A stretch of DNA of 64,000 nucleotides from Symbiodinium microadriaticum (taxonomy: Eukaryota; Sar; Dinophyceae; Suessiales; Symbiodiniaceae): the NCBI GenBank assembly GCA_001939145.1, contig LSRX01000829.1, positions 42,364 to 106,363 of the forward strand, read 5' to 3'. A program made the translations under genes and the position numbers. A model generated the notes under the pieces. That model worked only from the letters and a program-made list of their open reading frames with translations. It had not been told where the DNA came from and did no database searches. Below, piece by piece: positions 30,733-41,291 of the stretch; position 1 is the first letter of the stretch; each line of letters starts with the position of its first letter.

Positions 30733-32070
30733 GTGCCCTGATGCACGACCCCGTTAGCACTCCAGATGGGTACCTCTTTGAGAGGGCTGCCTTGGAGGAC
30801 TTGGGATGCAAAAATGCCGCTGGTTTGTGTTGCCTAGCCTTGGTGTCTTCGAGGACTGGACGAGCCAGCATGGCTCGAATCCTCTCACCGGAGCGCCTTT
30901 GGTCCGGGCCCTATGCAGTCCTAGTCCTCCTTGCGAGCTTGCGAGCTTCTGCTTCCGAAGGCCATGGATGAGGTGGTGGATCGTGAAGACATAGCTAACT
31001 TTATCCAGGAGCGCAGCAAGCCGGTAGATGTGCTCATTGCCAGCTCTGTGCGAATCCATGATGGCAGGGATACCAGCTGCAGATGCTGTCCGTCACCCAA
31101 GTGGCTCCCGAAGCCATTGACGGAGCAGGGCCAGAGGCATCCCTCAGCAATTTGTTGCAAAAGCACGCTTCCCAGTTTGTCAGTGCTTTTCGTCCCGTGA
31201 CTTGCAAGGTCCGGGCCGCTCCTGATCCCGATGTGCCGGCACCACCTCCCACGAAGCCTGCAAGGGTCCCAGGCAGCCAGGCAGCTCTTTGTGGCGCTGT
31301 GCCTGTCTGAGGTCGAGACGGGACCTTCCTTGCTGGGAGTTAGAGACCTAGCTTATGCGCCTTGCGTGCCCTGCACAAACCGCCACCAGCCGATCCTTCA
31401 AGGACTTGCCTGCACTTTCCAAGACTGATACGACGGAGAGCAAAAGAAAGGCCACCGCATGCCACAACCAGTAGCTGTTCCGCACGTCCCCCTGAACGTG
31501 CAGGACAAGGCCAAGATCCGGATAGAATCCAGATCTGTTGTTGACTGTCCAGAGGTGCCATGCCAAGCAACTACTTGTAGCCTGCGCCTGCCGCATCACT
31601 GGGCAGCTGTGAGCCAGGACATGCGATGTGCGATAGATGGGAAAGTCATGGTGAATCCGGTGCACCTACCTGTCTTCATCTCAGCTGGGATCATGCACGG
31701 CACTCTTGGAACTCGGCAGGTGCTTTCTCGTTATGGACATCATTTCGAGAGGAAGACACTGGAGAAGTGGTTTGGAAACTGCGGATCTGCACCGTGCTCA
31801 GACGCAGCTGTACAGTAAATAGTTCTGCCTGTGTTTGAGCTCCGCTGCCCAGGTGTGTCCGATCACCCAAAAACCACTGCGCTTGGAGGAGTGTCAACCA
31901 GATCAGGAGATGAAAAAAAGGCGCAGAGTGAGCTTGCGCTACCCTCTTTCGACTGGGATGAGACGCGAGTGCCGTAAGAGGAAGTGCCTAGGTTCAACGG
32001 GCCTGTCCAAGTTCATGACCAGTGTTCAGACTTCAGCAGGATCGTCAAGTTCTTGAAGGGCCAGCCATGA
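30733..32070 (+). CDS. protein with two U-box domains (spliced), probable E3 ubiquitin ligase
   Basis: First U-box: exon 30733-30797 (ALMHDPVSTPDGYLFERAALE) joins through a GA-AG intron of 56 nt to exon 30854-30901 (DWTSQHGSNPLTGAPL), then to the exon from 30946 (LPKAMDEVVDREDIANFIQE). A linker exon (about 31083-31290) is Pro/Ala-rich. Second U-box: exon 31607-31659 (MRCAIDGKVMVNP), exon 31720-31788 (YGHHFERKTLEKWFGNCGS) and exon 31853-31927 (VCPITQKPLRLEECQPD) before GTGAGC. The last exon (31992-32070) reads FNGPVQVHDQCSDFSRIVKF to a TGA. Its phase requires either a GA donor at about 31930 or a small missing exon. U-boxes are RING-like folds without zinc that recruit E2 enzymes. Two in one protein is unusual. 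The N-terminal start is not found. Confidence 0.82.
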
Positions 32071-33264
32071 ACGCCTCGCCAAGCATTTGCCTTGAAGCCT
32101 TTCCGGCGTGGCAGCCCAGCCTTTCTCACCTGCTGTTCAAAGTGCATGCGGAGGTCTGAGCAATCTCACGCCCAATGTTAAGCGGCGGCAAACAGAGTCA
32201 TGGGTGTTGAGGTTGCAAAGCATAAGGCAGCAGTAGAAATTCAGAACGCAACTTCGGACCACTCTTCGACAAATCAGGTGCGGCGCAGAGTCTGGTGGTG
32301 GCGCTTGCGGCCTGTCTGTAAGATAGTTTCTAGGTCTAGACGTCACGATTTCACCCCGTTTGCTGCCGGTTTGACCCCGGCAGCAAGTTTCGCACATTGC
32401 AAGAGCATTTGGCGAGAAAGTCCAGACAGTGCATCTCATGATCTCATCATCTAGCCTCCCTTGTAAGATGCTCGGCCTTCAATCTTGTCCGACATGAATC
32501 AAGACCAGCTCAGGGAAGACGAAACTGTTGACACTGAGAGACTGGTGACTGGTGGCACATAGCAGCACGACATCGATGTGGTTGTGAGCTACTGGCTGCA
32601 TTCACATCTGCATCAGAACGGATACAGGTTGATACGCATTGCCAGGTACCGGTGTTTAGGCTGCAGCACGCGGAAACCTGGCAATGGCGAAGTTCCTTTT
32701 GACCTGTGGGTTTCGAGATCAATTACAGAGATCACCTCATATAGACCACATCGTGCTTTGCCATCAGAACAACCATGTGGAGGCGCATGGAGGCCGTCAA
32801 TTAAGCACGTTCAACTCTCATACCAAGCATGCCTCGCTGGTGTAGTGTCGCCAAGCATGCTGCAGGGTCAATGTCCGACTGCAGGATAAGGGGATAAGTG
32901 AGCCTTCCTCCTCCATCCTGGCTGCCTCTGGCCGGGAAAATTCAGGCTGTCGAACACAACACACGATTGGGCACCGCAAACTAGACCGGCTCCACCAAGA
33001 CAGGGGTCTTGTAGGTCTGTTGATTCTGGCCCCGGAGAAGCATGCCAACAAACAAGGATCAAGTTTCTGGAAGTGGAATTGATTGTCGGGGACAGCAAAG
33101 AGAAATGCCAAAAGATGCAATGCCGTCGCGGGTCACGCCTGCTCGTGTAGCGACAGCGACAGGCCGTGCCACCTTTAATTGAGGACACTTCGATGTTTCA
33201 CCCGGTCACTGCTGGATCTGCAACTGTCTGTTTCGTTCGCATGGGAGCTGTTCATGTCTCACAG
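32071..33264. other. stretch without a defensible gene
   Basis: Several short frames on both strands (32200-32454 +, 32578-32889 +, 32818-33120 -), none with a motif or phase-consistent neighbours. Confidence 0.4.
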
Positions 33265-33324
33265 AAATCAATGTTGATCCCAACGACATGGAACACAACA
33301 TGCTCATCATGTTCCTTCCTCCAG
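33265..33324 (+). CDS. candidate exon, unknown
   Basis: After a tctcacag acceptor, a + frame reads INVDPNDMEHNMLIMFLPP and reaches CCAG|GCCAGC, a possible GC donor. The composition is clearly protein-like but too short to place in a family. It may be a 5' exon of the amino acid transporter that becomes recognisable at 33.9 kb, or a separate gene. Confidence 0.38.
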
Positions 33325-33914
33325 GCCAGCCATGTGGTATTCAAGCGGGGACATCATTTGCAGCAAGTTTCACGCACACGCATCACACGCACGCACCCGC
33401 ATCAAGGCAAGAAGTTTGCCGTTTGCATGGCTCTGCTTACGTTCATTCTCCCATCTTGAGCCATGTCTTGCCGCCATCTCATGCCAGGCAAGGCTTGGAC
33501 TATCAGGCAGGCCTGGTTTGGCGAGTTTGGCTGCCAGGCTTCTGGGCGGTTGCTTTTCGTCAGCGGCCCGTTGAAAGCGAGTTGAGGCTGGGATCTGTCG
33601 CTGGCACTTGGAGCGTGGTCAAAAAACTGCAACGTAGGCCGTGAATAACATTGATGAACCAGGTCTGATGCCGGCTCTCTCCGCCGTCGCTTGACTAGCG
33701 TGGATCTGACAATGATAGGCACCCCAGCCGCAGTGAGCTCCTCTTACATCCGCTCAGCCACAGGCGACTTCTGCCATTCTTGGAGTTGAGATGTACAAAC
33801 TCTTTCTTGTGTCTTCCCAGGAATCGGTTCCAGCATTGGTTCAGGCAGTGCTTGTGAGCAGCCTGTGCTTTGCTGAAGCGGCATTAGGCTGCTGCCTGCC
33901 TTTTTTTGTTCCAG

Positions 33915-36900
33915 GCATCTTCGTGATTACCGGCGTTGCTGCAAAATCCACAGGGCCTGCAGTGTGCAGCTGCGCTGCACAAGACTTGTCGTCCTTTCGA
34001 GTGGCACACAGATGCAAGAAACGTGCCAATTTCTTGGCTTGCAGAAAATTGGCTGTCCAGAGGCTTTTCGTTCCTCATCGCTGCAGTCAGTTGCTCCTTG
34101 GTAATAAATTCAGATGGGGCACATGACCGTATCACCACATAAGTTGGAGGCATCTTCAGTGCCTTGTGTTATGCAGAGCTGGCTGCACGCATACCTGTGC
34201 TGCTTGGCAGCACCGCTTGGGGAAGCCAGAAAGTGCGAAATTACATCTGTGTGCACAGTGGCCGTAGGTCGGGCTCTGTTTACCTCTATGCGTACGTTGC
34301 GTTTGGTGAATTCTTGGCCGTGCTCTTTGGCTTGCGACTTGGTTCCAAAGCCTGCCTTTGTATGAGAACTCATCAACCTGTTCTCTCTTTGCATGTGCTG
34401 CATTGCACAGGAATGTGTTGGTCGATTACCATGTTGGTGCGGCGATCAGCGTGTCTTCTTGTGCTTCCTACCTTCGCAAGACGCTGCTAGTATGCGATCC
34501 AGCAAAGCTTTGTCGCAGTTTACTGTCCAGGGAAAGCACACGCCAATTCACACGAGACCCCTACGTGCATCACTTGACAAGTTGAGCTGCACAACACGAC
34601 TGTTGTGTCGTAATCAAGACTCTTCCGCGTTGGATCTGTCCTTCGACAGGTCATCAACACACCCCTCTAAGTGTCCTCAGTATTCTTCATGCGCGATCCG
34701 CTAGAAACGACGACATCATCACCTGTTCCCAATGTCCTTGACTGGCTTGTATTGTTGACGGGCTCTTGTGTCGGAAACGAGAGACCAATGAGTGTCTTCG
34801 GGGTGATAAGTCGTATTCCCATCGTCCGCACAGGCTTCTGCTGATGTTCCCGGCCATGTGGCTGCCAGACACACAGGCTCGACATAGCGTTCATACTTCG
34901 CTCCGTCTTCTGTCCTGTGGCTCTTCCACCCTTGGGCCTTGTCAGGTGCTTTCACTTGTTCTGGTGGCGGTCCTGACCGGTGGCTTTGCTGGATCGGGCA
35001 GTGCTGTGACGCTAGTATTTTTCCAGCACTGAGGCATCTTATCGGTTGGCGTAGAAAGCGGGTTGAAGCGGGTGAATGGCTTGCTGGTTTTTAGCACCTC
35101 GGTGGCAGCTCCATTGTGGTCTACTGTAGTGTGTTGTGCCCGGCCTGACTGCAGTTTGTCATCCAGCATGGCGCATGACAGGTGCTGGGTAACTCATGCG
35201 GCTAGTGTCTAGTGCCCCTGCGAAGAAGGTAAGATGGTCATTGTGTTGCTGATCATCGGCATTGGCTCGACCAAGGTGTCGAAAGAGCTGTCTTTGTGCA
35301 ATGTCTAAGCCGTTTTGCAGCTGGGTCTGCATAGGTACGAGCAGACAATCTGAGCCCGTTCTTCCCGCAGATTGCTTACCTAGGGTAGCTTCGTACTCTT
35401 GCGGACTGTTCTGTTTCCTTGCGCCAAGGTGTGGGTTCGGGCCGGTGGCCAGCATGTCGCGCCCTCAGTCGGAGCCAAAGCAGCAAAGAAAGTGTCAGGA
35501 GACTGTTTGAGAAGAGATGGTCAAGCTTAAGTTGATGGTTTGAGCATGCCAGCAGGTCTGCGACATGTTCATTCTCATTCATAGGACAGGCACTTCTGTA
35601 TTCCCAGCCGCGATTGATCCGCCATGGCCATATCATGTTGCGCTTCCACGGCATCAAACTTGCGAGCTTTCTGACTCTATGTTCTTCATGAACCGTTCAT
35701 GGTTATTGTTGTTTTGTGTCAGCAGGATTTGGAACTGTAACAAATGCTGCCGAAGAGTGCCAAAATCCTCAGCGAGATCTTCCGATTGGCATTACAGCTT
35801 CCCTGCTCATCTGCCACTTGCACGCATTTGTGCATAAAGAGACAGACGTGCATAGAAGCCACTCTTTGCCGCAAGCTCAGGTGCGATCCTGATCCTCGGA
35901 AGCAGTCCAGTTCCAGTCCTTCGATGGGAGCTCTTGATCAGTTGGGCACGCTTCTTGAGGTACATCTTCTTCTCGCTAGTGCTGGTGCTGTCCTTATTGC
36001 AAGTTGCGGGGATGTGCTAGGGGCCCTGGAAATGCTACTGAGGTGGGCATCATTCCTTACACAGAAATAGATGAGGCAGGTGGTGCGTCGTCCTGCAGAA
36101 GGGTGCTACTGCTACTGCCGCAAATGCTCTAGTTCGCCACTCGGTGGCAAAGACTCGTGAGCCTTTCCCTACGTGTTTTGCAGGCGGCGCCGGTGGAAGC
36201 AGCCTTCAGCCCACAGTATGCCAACATCCCTTGGGTTGGAGCCTCACATCTCAGCCTTTGTCGGCCTCCTTGTGCCATTTCTGAGGTGTCCATGCTTGTC
36301 AACTGGGGCGCAGTCATCGGCTTGTTCACAACACTGGTGACGGGACTGTATTCACAGGCCTGTGGAGTCCATACTGTGCAATATAGATCCTCCAACACCC
36401 CATCGTGATGGCGGGTGGAACGCGATAAGAGACCTAGAAGCCGAATGGTGGGGCAATGCCAGGGCTTTAGACACGAGCGCTTTGAAACTGGCGGGAAGTG
36501 GACTCGGCACGCGGAAGAGCCGAAGCGACACCCTACCAGGGTTCAGACTTTTCTTTCTAGCCTCTATGATGTATTTACTGAACAAGCGCCGACTTGGTTG
36601 TACAAGAAAGTCTGGACGTAATGTCGATGTTGTGCCAGTGAAGGCTCGCATGTATCTTGCTATGGCACGAGATGCGCCTTGGCTAAACCGAGTGGCTCCG
36701 TTCATGTCGAATGCCATCGCAGATTGCAAGCAGGGTCTTTTCTTCTCGCCTTTCGGCAGCTCGACCGCAAAGGATTCTAGACATGTCTACACCTCTGACG
36801 GAAACGAAAAGCTTCAGTCTAGGTTTGTGAAGATCAGGTTTGCAATCTGAGGTCGAGTGTCGACTCTTGGGACCCCTGTCAATTCTCAAGTCCTCTGTGG

Positions 36901-38003
36901 AGTCATAGCAGCACTGCTGGCAGTGTTCCTCCCCGAGCCTCGTCTGATTCGCTTTCCTTCCGCTGAGTACCAAATCTTGTCCGATACGACGGGAAATCAA
37001 ACCTCTGGGTAGTCCTGGCTCATGAGGTGGAAAGACTGGTCCTTTTCCTAAACATCGGCGTGTTGTTCTCGTATACAATCGCTGCTTGGAGTTCCAGACA
37101 GTCGCGTAGGAGTGCCAACGAGTTTTTAGGGAACGAGTCAACCCAAGGTGTGACAGTGTGGTGTTTCTCGATAAGGTTTGTGCTGGGGTACTCGTGCTTC
37201 GCGCGGATGCCCCGGAGAAAGCCGCCCGGTGGGCCGCTATGATGACGCTTGTCCATTTCAGTTTCCCAAAAGCATCATTGCCCGAAAATCCAAGCATCGC
37301 AGAAAAGTTTAAGTGTTTTATTTTTTCAGGCAGGTTCTTCCGACAGGGACCAGACATAGCAGCGTGCCGCAAACAATAAAGTTTGAAGAAGCCGGAGCTT
37401 AATGTGGCACTGACAGAACCAGTCCAGCGAACCGGGATCGACTACATAAATAAGTAGAATATCCACCCCAGGACCTGCGCCGCTATTGTGGCATCTGCGA
37501 GCTCCACCTTCATGTCCCTCGGAGCTCGCTTATATCATGCTTGGTTTGGTGTCTTGCTGTCACAGTTCTGCTGGCTATGCTCATGACAGTTCGCAGAGCC
37601 GGTGGGCTCTCATCAGCACCTCCGTCTTCGCAAGCGCAGCAACCAGCCTTCACTCTGGAAGAGTGCCTCTGTCCCAAGCCCCTCGCCTTTTGAAACTGAG
37701 GTGGCTTTGTGTTGGATTCCGTTTTTCCAGCGGAGCTATTCCAGACCAGAAACATTTGCTTGTCCTGGCTGCCCTTGGGTGCCTCTGCTTGGACTGACAA
37801 TCAACGGCTACATGCTTTCGCAGTGCACTGGCCTCAGTAGGACATCCGAGAAGCTGCACTTGGACTCTGAGAAGCGATGCTCGGGCTCAGGCCACTGGCA
37901 AGCGTGGCTTCGGCTACTTGCCACGACTTTCCTGATCCTGGCAGCCTACCTGTTCCGAGTCCGAGCATTGTATTCAGGACGCTTAACGGATGCATCCCGA
38001 TAG
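33915..38003 (+). CDS. SLC7/CAT-type (APC superfamily) amino acid transporter (spliced)
   Basis: A multi-pass transporter in many small exons. 33915-33961: GIFVITGVAAKSTGPA, the APC helix 1 signature. 34150-34198: IFSALCYAELAARIPV. 34268-34333: SGSVYLYAYVAFGEFLAVLF. 34411-34489: VDYHVGAAISVSSCASYL. About 34947-35011 and 35231-35270: two membrane helices. About 35725-35815: AEECQNPQRDLPIGI, the CAT loop hallmark. About 36183 onward: APVEAAFS. About 36283-36357: WGAVIGLFTTLVTGLYSQ, joining RMYLAMARD at 36644. 37027-37083: VLFLNIGVLFSYTIA, joining VCAGVLVLRADAPE at 37176. About 37765-37830: VPLLGLTINGYML. The last helix at about 37905-37960 ends at a TAG at 38001-38003. Order and motifs follow cationic amino acid transporters; substrate and membrane are unknown. 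GC donors are used at 34199, 34334, 36358 and 37084. Confidence 0.87.
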
Positions 38004-38824
38004 GGTTGTGCTGGCGCCTCGTTTGCAGGAGGCAGCGACAGCCGCGAGTTGACTGTATCGCTGCCCACGGTTAATGATGACGGTGATTGCATCGATACTA
38101 CTGCTCGATGACCCCAGTCCGCAGCAATGTTTTCCATTCCGTCTCCAGTCTGCGTGAGCATGTGGCATGGCCAAGACTTCCCCAACGGCACCTGCGTCTG
38201 TATTGCGCAGCGTCTGGTGAATATCGTTGAAGCTTCAGAAGGAGAGACCAACAAGTGGAACAAGAGCCGGCTCGAGAAGACCAAGATTGCTGCTCCTGTC
38301 TCGGGCTCCATCCTCTGCACTGCTTCGACTGCCCGGGACTTCATGGCCTCTGTCAGACATCGTCTATATCGTTTGCCCATGTTTGCCCAGAGCCGAGCAT
38401 CCATCACGCCTACAGTCTGGACCCTGAGTGCCAAGAGGCGTACACCCACGAGCCAGGAACGAGGAACCGTGCAAAGTTATTGGTTTGTGCGAAGAGGAAA
38501 AGCTGGTGCTCGAAGTCGGTTGTCCGACAGGTGCCAGTCGGCGCATGCTCCACTTTCCCACTAAATTCAGCCTTGAGCTAAGACCTCAATCACTCCCTTT
38601 TTCCTTTATGTTCACCAACCCCAGAATCGAGCTAGTAGTTCTGCTCGCACAATCTCTTCCAGAATTGAAATTTCGGAATCTTCCTATTTTCTGCCTGGTC
38701 TCCTGTAGTGAGGTCTGTCGTCGTGTTTTCCATACACACACACGTGCATGTGGTGTCTCCTTCTTCGCAAGATGCTCGGGCTCAAAATTGGCCCGGCATC
38801 CACCAAGAGGTGCGACTCGTCGCA
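38004..38824. other. ambiguous stretch between transporter and ankyrin-GNAT gene
   Basis: Three + frames (38127-38564, 38227-38427, 38255-38581) and a minus frame (37946-38449) overlap. Pieces on both strands look weakly coding-like, but none shows a family motif. It also contains the 5' flank of the next gene. Confidence 0.35.
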
Positions 38825-40350
38825 ATGACGGAAGAAGCCGAAGTGTCAAACGTTAACCGAGACCGGCAGTTCGAGATTGTGCGAGATGGCGAATTTGCAG
38901 AGGCCAAGAAGGTATTGTCAACAGCAGACATGTCGTGGCGCCATTCGGCTCTGGGCCAAAACTTTTTGTTTTTTATCGCGGCTCGACGACGGCGAGGTTC
39001 CGAACTGCTGGCCAAACAATGCGTGGCCATGGGCGTGGACTTGGAGGAGGAGGATGTCCATGGCCAGACACCACTGTTCTACGCCGCAGCGCGCGGCAAC
39101 ATGGTGGTGGTGAAGTTCCTGCTTAATCTTGGCTTTGAGATCAACTGGAGAGACAATGCCAGGAAGACAGCTTTATTTTTCGCAATCGAGAAGGGGCACC
39201 TGGAAGTGGCCGACTACCTGATTGAGCGCGCAGCTTCCCTGTGGGTTCGGTCAAACAAGGTGACCCCGCACAGCATGCTCAAGAAGCTGGGGCACAAGCC
39301 GCCTGAAAGGAAGCGAAAGCTGGCTTCGCCGACGCCGAGTTGCATATGTCCTGCCGCCGCAACACGGAGCCACTTCTCCCAGTGGGAATGGAAATACGAC
39401 GAGGACGAACCGCAGATTGACAGAAAGGAGGACAACGTGCTCGTTGAAACCCCGCAGTATCTCAGTAGGCAAGTTAGTATGGACATGAACTTCCAAACGG
39501 GGGGGGTCACATTCATTCTGTCGATTTCTGTTGTCATACGGTGTGCAGGTACTTTTTCAGGTTTGTGATCATGTTGTTGTTGCTAAGGAGACACAGCCTG
39601 GTCGTGATTAAACACTGCACTGCTTCAGCCCCCGCCCGGGCTGCAAGCTTGCTGCGTTGATATAACACTAGGTTCTTGGGGCTTCTGAGCAGGTCAAAGA
39701 AGGCTTCATGTTTGCAAGCGTTCTGGGTTTGAGTTACAGTTTCTCTTGATCTTTATGTCGATCCACTGAGGTACTTTGTCTGCTCCACTGTTACAGATTG
39801 CTCGAAACGCCTGCGGCGTTCAGAGCTGGAATTCGCCGGGGACCACGCGCATCTCCACCAAGACACGACGTGGTACCCGCAGGTGACGACGCAGCAAGCT
39901 GCTGCTCTAGTCAATGTGCGAATGGATAACGAAAAAGAACATCTGAAAGTCATTGAGCAATTCGCAAGCGGCTCTCGCCCATATGCTTTCACACTGCCAG
40001 CCGTCTCCACACAGAGCAAGACAGTGGCTGGCTACATCCACGGATCAGTTACAGACAAGACTTTGACCATAGCCCACTGCAAGGTGGACAGGCCTCATCA
40101 AGGAAGAGGACTTGGCGGTCTGCTTATCGAGGCTGCCGAGAAGCGCGCTCGGAATTTGGGGGCTGAAATCTCGCGAGTGAAGTTGTCTGTGCTGGAGACA
40201 AACGACTCGGCCCGAAAGTGCTATGCCAAGGCGGGCTTCCGCGTTTATGCCGAATCTTCATCCAGCTTTCCGCCGTGCAAGTGCAGTGATGGCGGCTGCC
40301 ACTGTACTAACAAGATCAGTTGGCTGAAGATGGAGAAGCACGTCGCCTGA
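38825..40350 (+). CDS. ankyrin-repeat GNAT N-acetyltransferase (two exons)
   Basis: Exon 38825-39464 starts at an ATG and ends at a GTAGGC donor. Exon 39797-40350 starts after ttacag. Together 1194 bases give a 397-residue protein with the phase kept. The first exon holds about two ankyrin repeats: DVHGQTPLFYAAARGNMVVV and KTALFFAIEKGHLEVADYL, preceded by a degenerate one. The second exon holds a GNAT fold: AGYIHGSV (strand 4), HCKVDRPHQGRGLGGLLIEA (the acetyl-CoA-binding Q/R-x-x-G-x-G/A loop, here QGRGLG), and NDSARKCYAKAGF (the C-terminal GNAT motif). A Cys/His-rich tail follows. GNAT enzymes transfer acetyl from acetyl-CoA to amines. The ankyrin part probably recognises the target. The acceptor substrate is unknown. 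Confidence 0.92.
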
Positions 40351-41291
40351 GAGCGTGTGCTGGCAACGTTGAATTTAAAGGTTGGTGACACCGTTGCCAG
40401 CAAAGCCAAAACAGGAGTAATACCTATGCTGCATACGATTTTTTGTATTACCAACTTCATGTGTTAGTGTTCTGCCCAGCGCTCAGTATGAAGATGTGAC
40501 ATTAGTACTGGCATTTCAGTAATTGCAGCCATCTTTATTATAGTAACAATTAGCATTATTGGTTGGAATCGTATCATCAGTTTTGCTAGACTTAGTGTTT
40601 TTTTGACTAATCCTTTTCGACCCGCGCCACGCTCCATTGCACGCATGTAGTATGCGGTTCGTAGTGACAAAGCCCGTCATGTTGAGTTTCTGACAGTGGG
40701 GTCTTCGAGTAAGATCACTCATCGAATTGTCCTTGCCAATACGAGTGCTATTGGAAAAAGCAGTGATACCAACTAGCTTAGTAGCGTTAGCAATACTACT
40801 AGGTATTCGTTACATGATCCCCGAGTCGTGCGCAGCATTCGCAAACATGCGGAAAGCAGTAGCCTTGATTAAAGCCATCGTCGTCGGGACAACAGCCACA
40901 TTTATACAGTAGCGTGAAGAACCATAAATGCTATCATTGGTTGTGAGGGGTCGGAGAGCACCAAAGTATCACCCTGCGTCTTTCTCGCCAATTGAGTCAG
41001 ATTCATTGAATATTGATCACGCGGAAGTTGTGGTCAGAGTTCTGGACGGTTCCTTATAGGGGCTGCTGATCCGAATATACTTCGAACCTACGAGGACAAG
41101 GCACCAAGATGCTTGAACAAGAGGGGTGCAGGGAGGTCGCTTTTAGTGGCACTTGGCTTCGTTTCGCCCCAGCAATAGTGGTAGAAAGCTTCCCCCTCAT
41201 GGCTGTCTCTGTCAAGGCACCAGCAGGGCACTTTAGTAGATCTCGCTGTTAGATCTTCGGGTGCTGATCGTGGCTTCGTTTCACTCCTGAC
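40351..41291. other. intergenic stretch, lower GC
   Basis: Less GC-rich than its flanks. It contains a 61-codon + frame (40727-40912) with one hydrophobic helix (PTSLVALAILLGIRYMIP) that I do not call as a gene. No RNA gene was seen. Confidence 0.4.

Noticed and set aside
36683..37372. Minus-strand open frame of 229 codons
   Set aside because: Lies opposite phase-consistent exons of the amino acid transporter and has no motif.
40727..40912. Small + frame with one hydrophobic helix
   Set aside because: Only 61 codons in a lower-GC gap, with no splice or family support.
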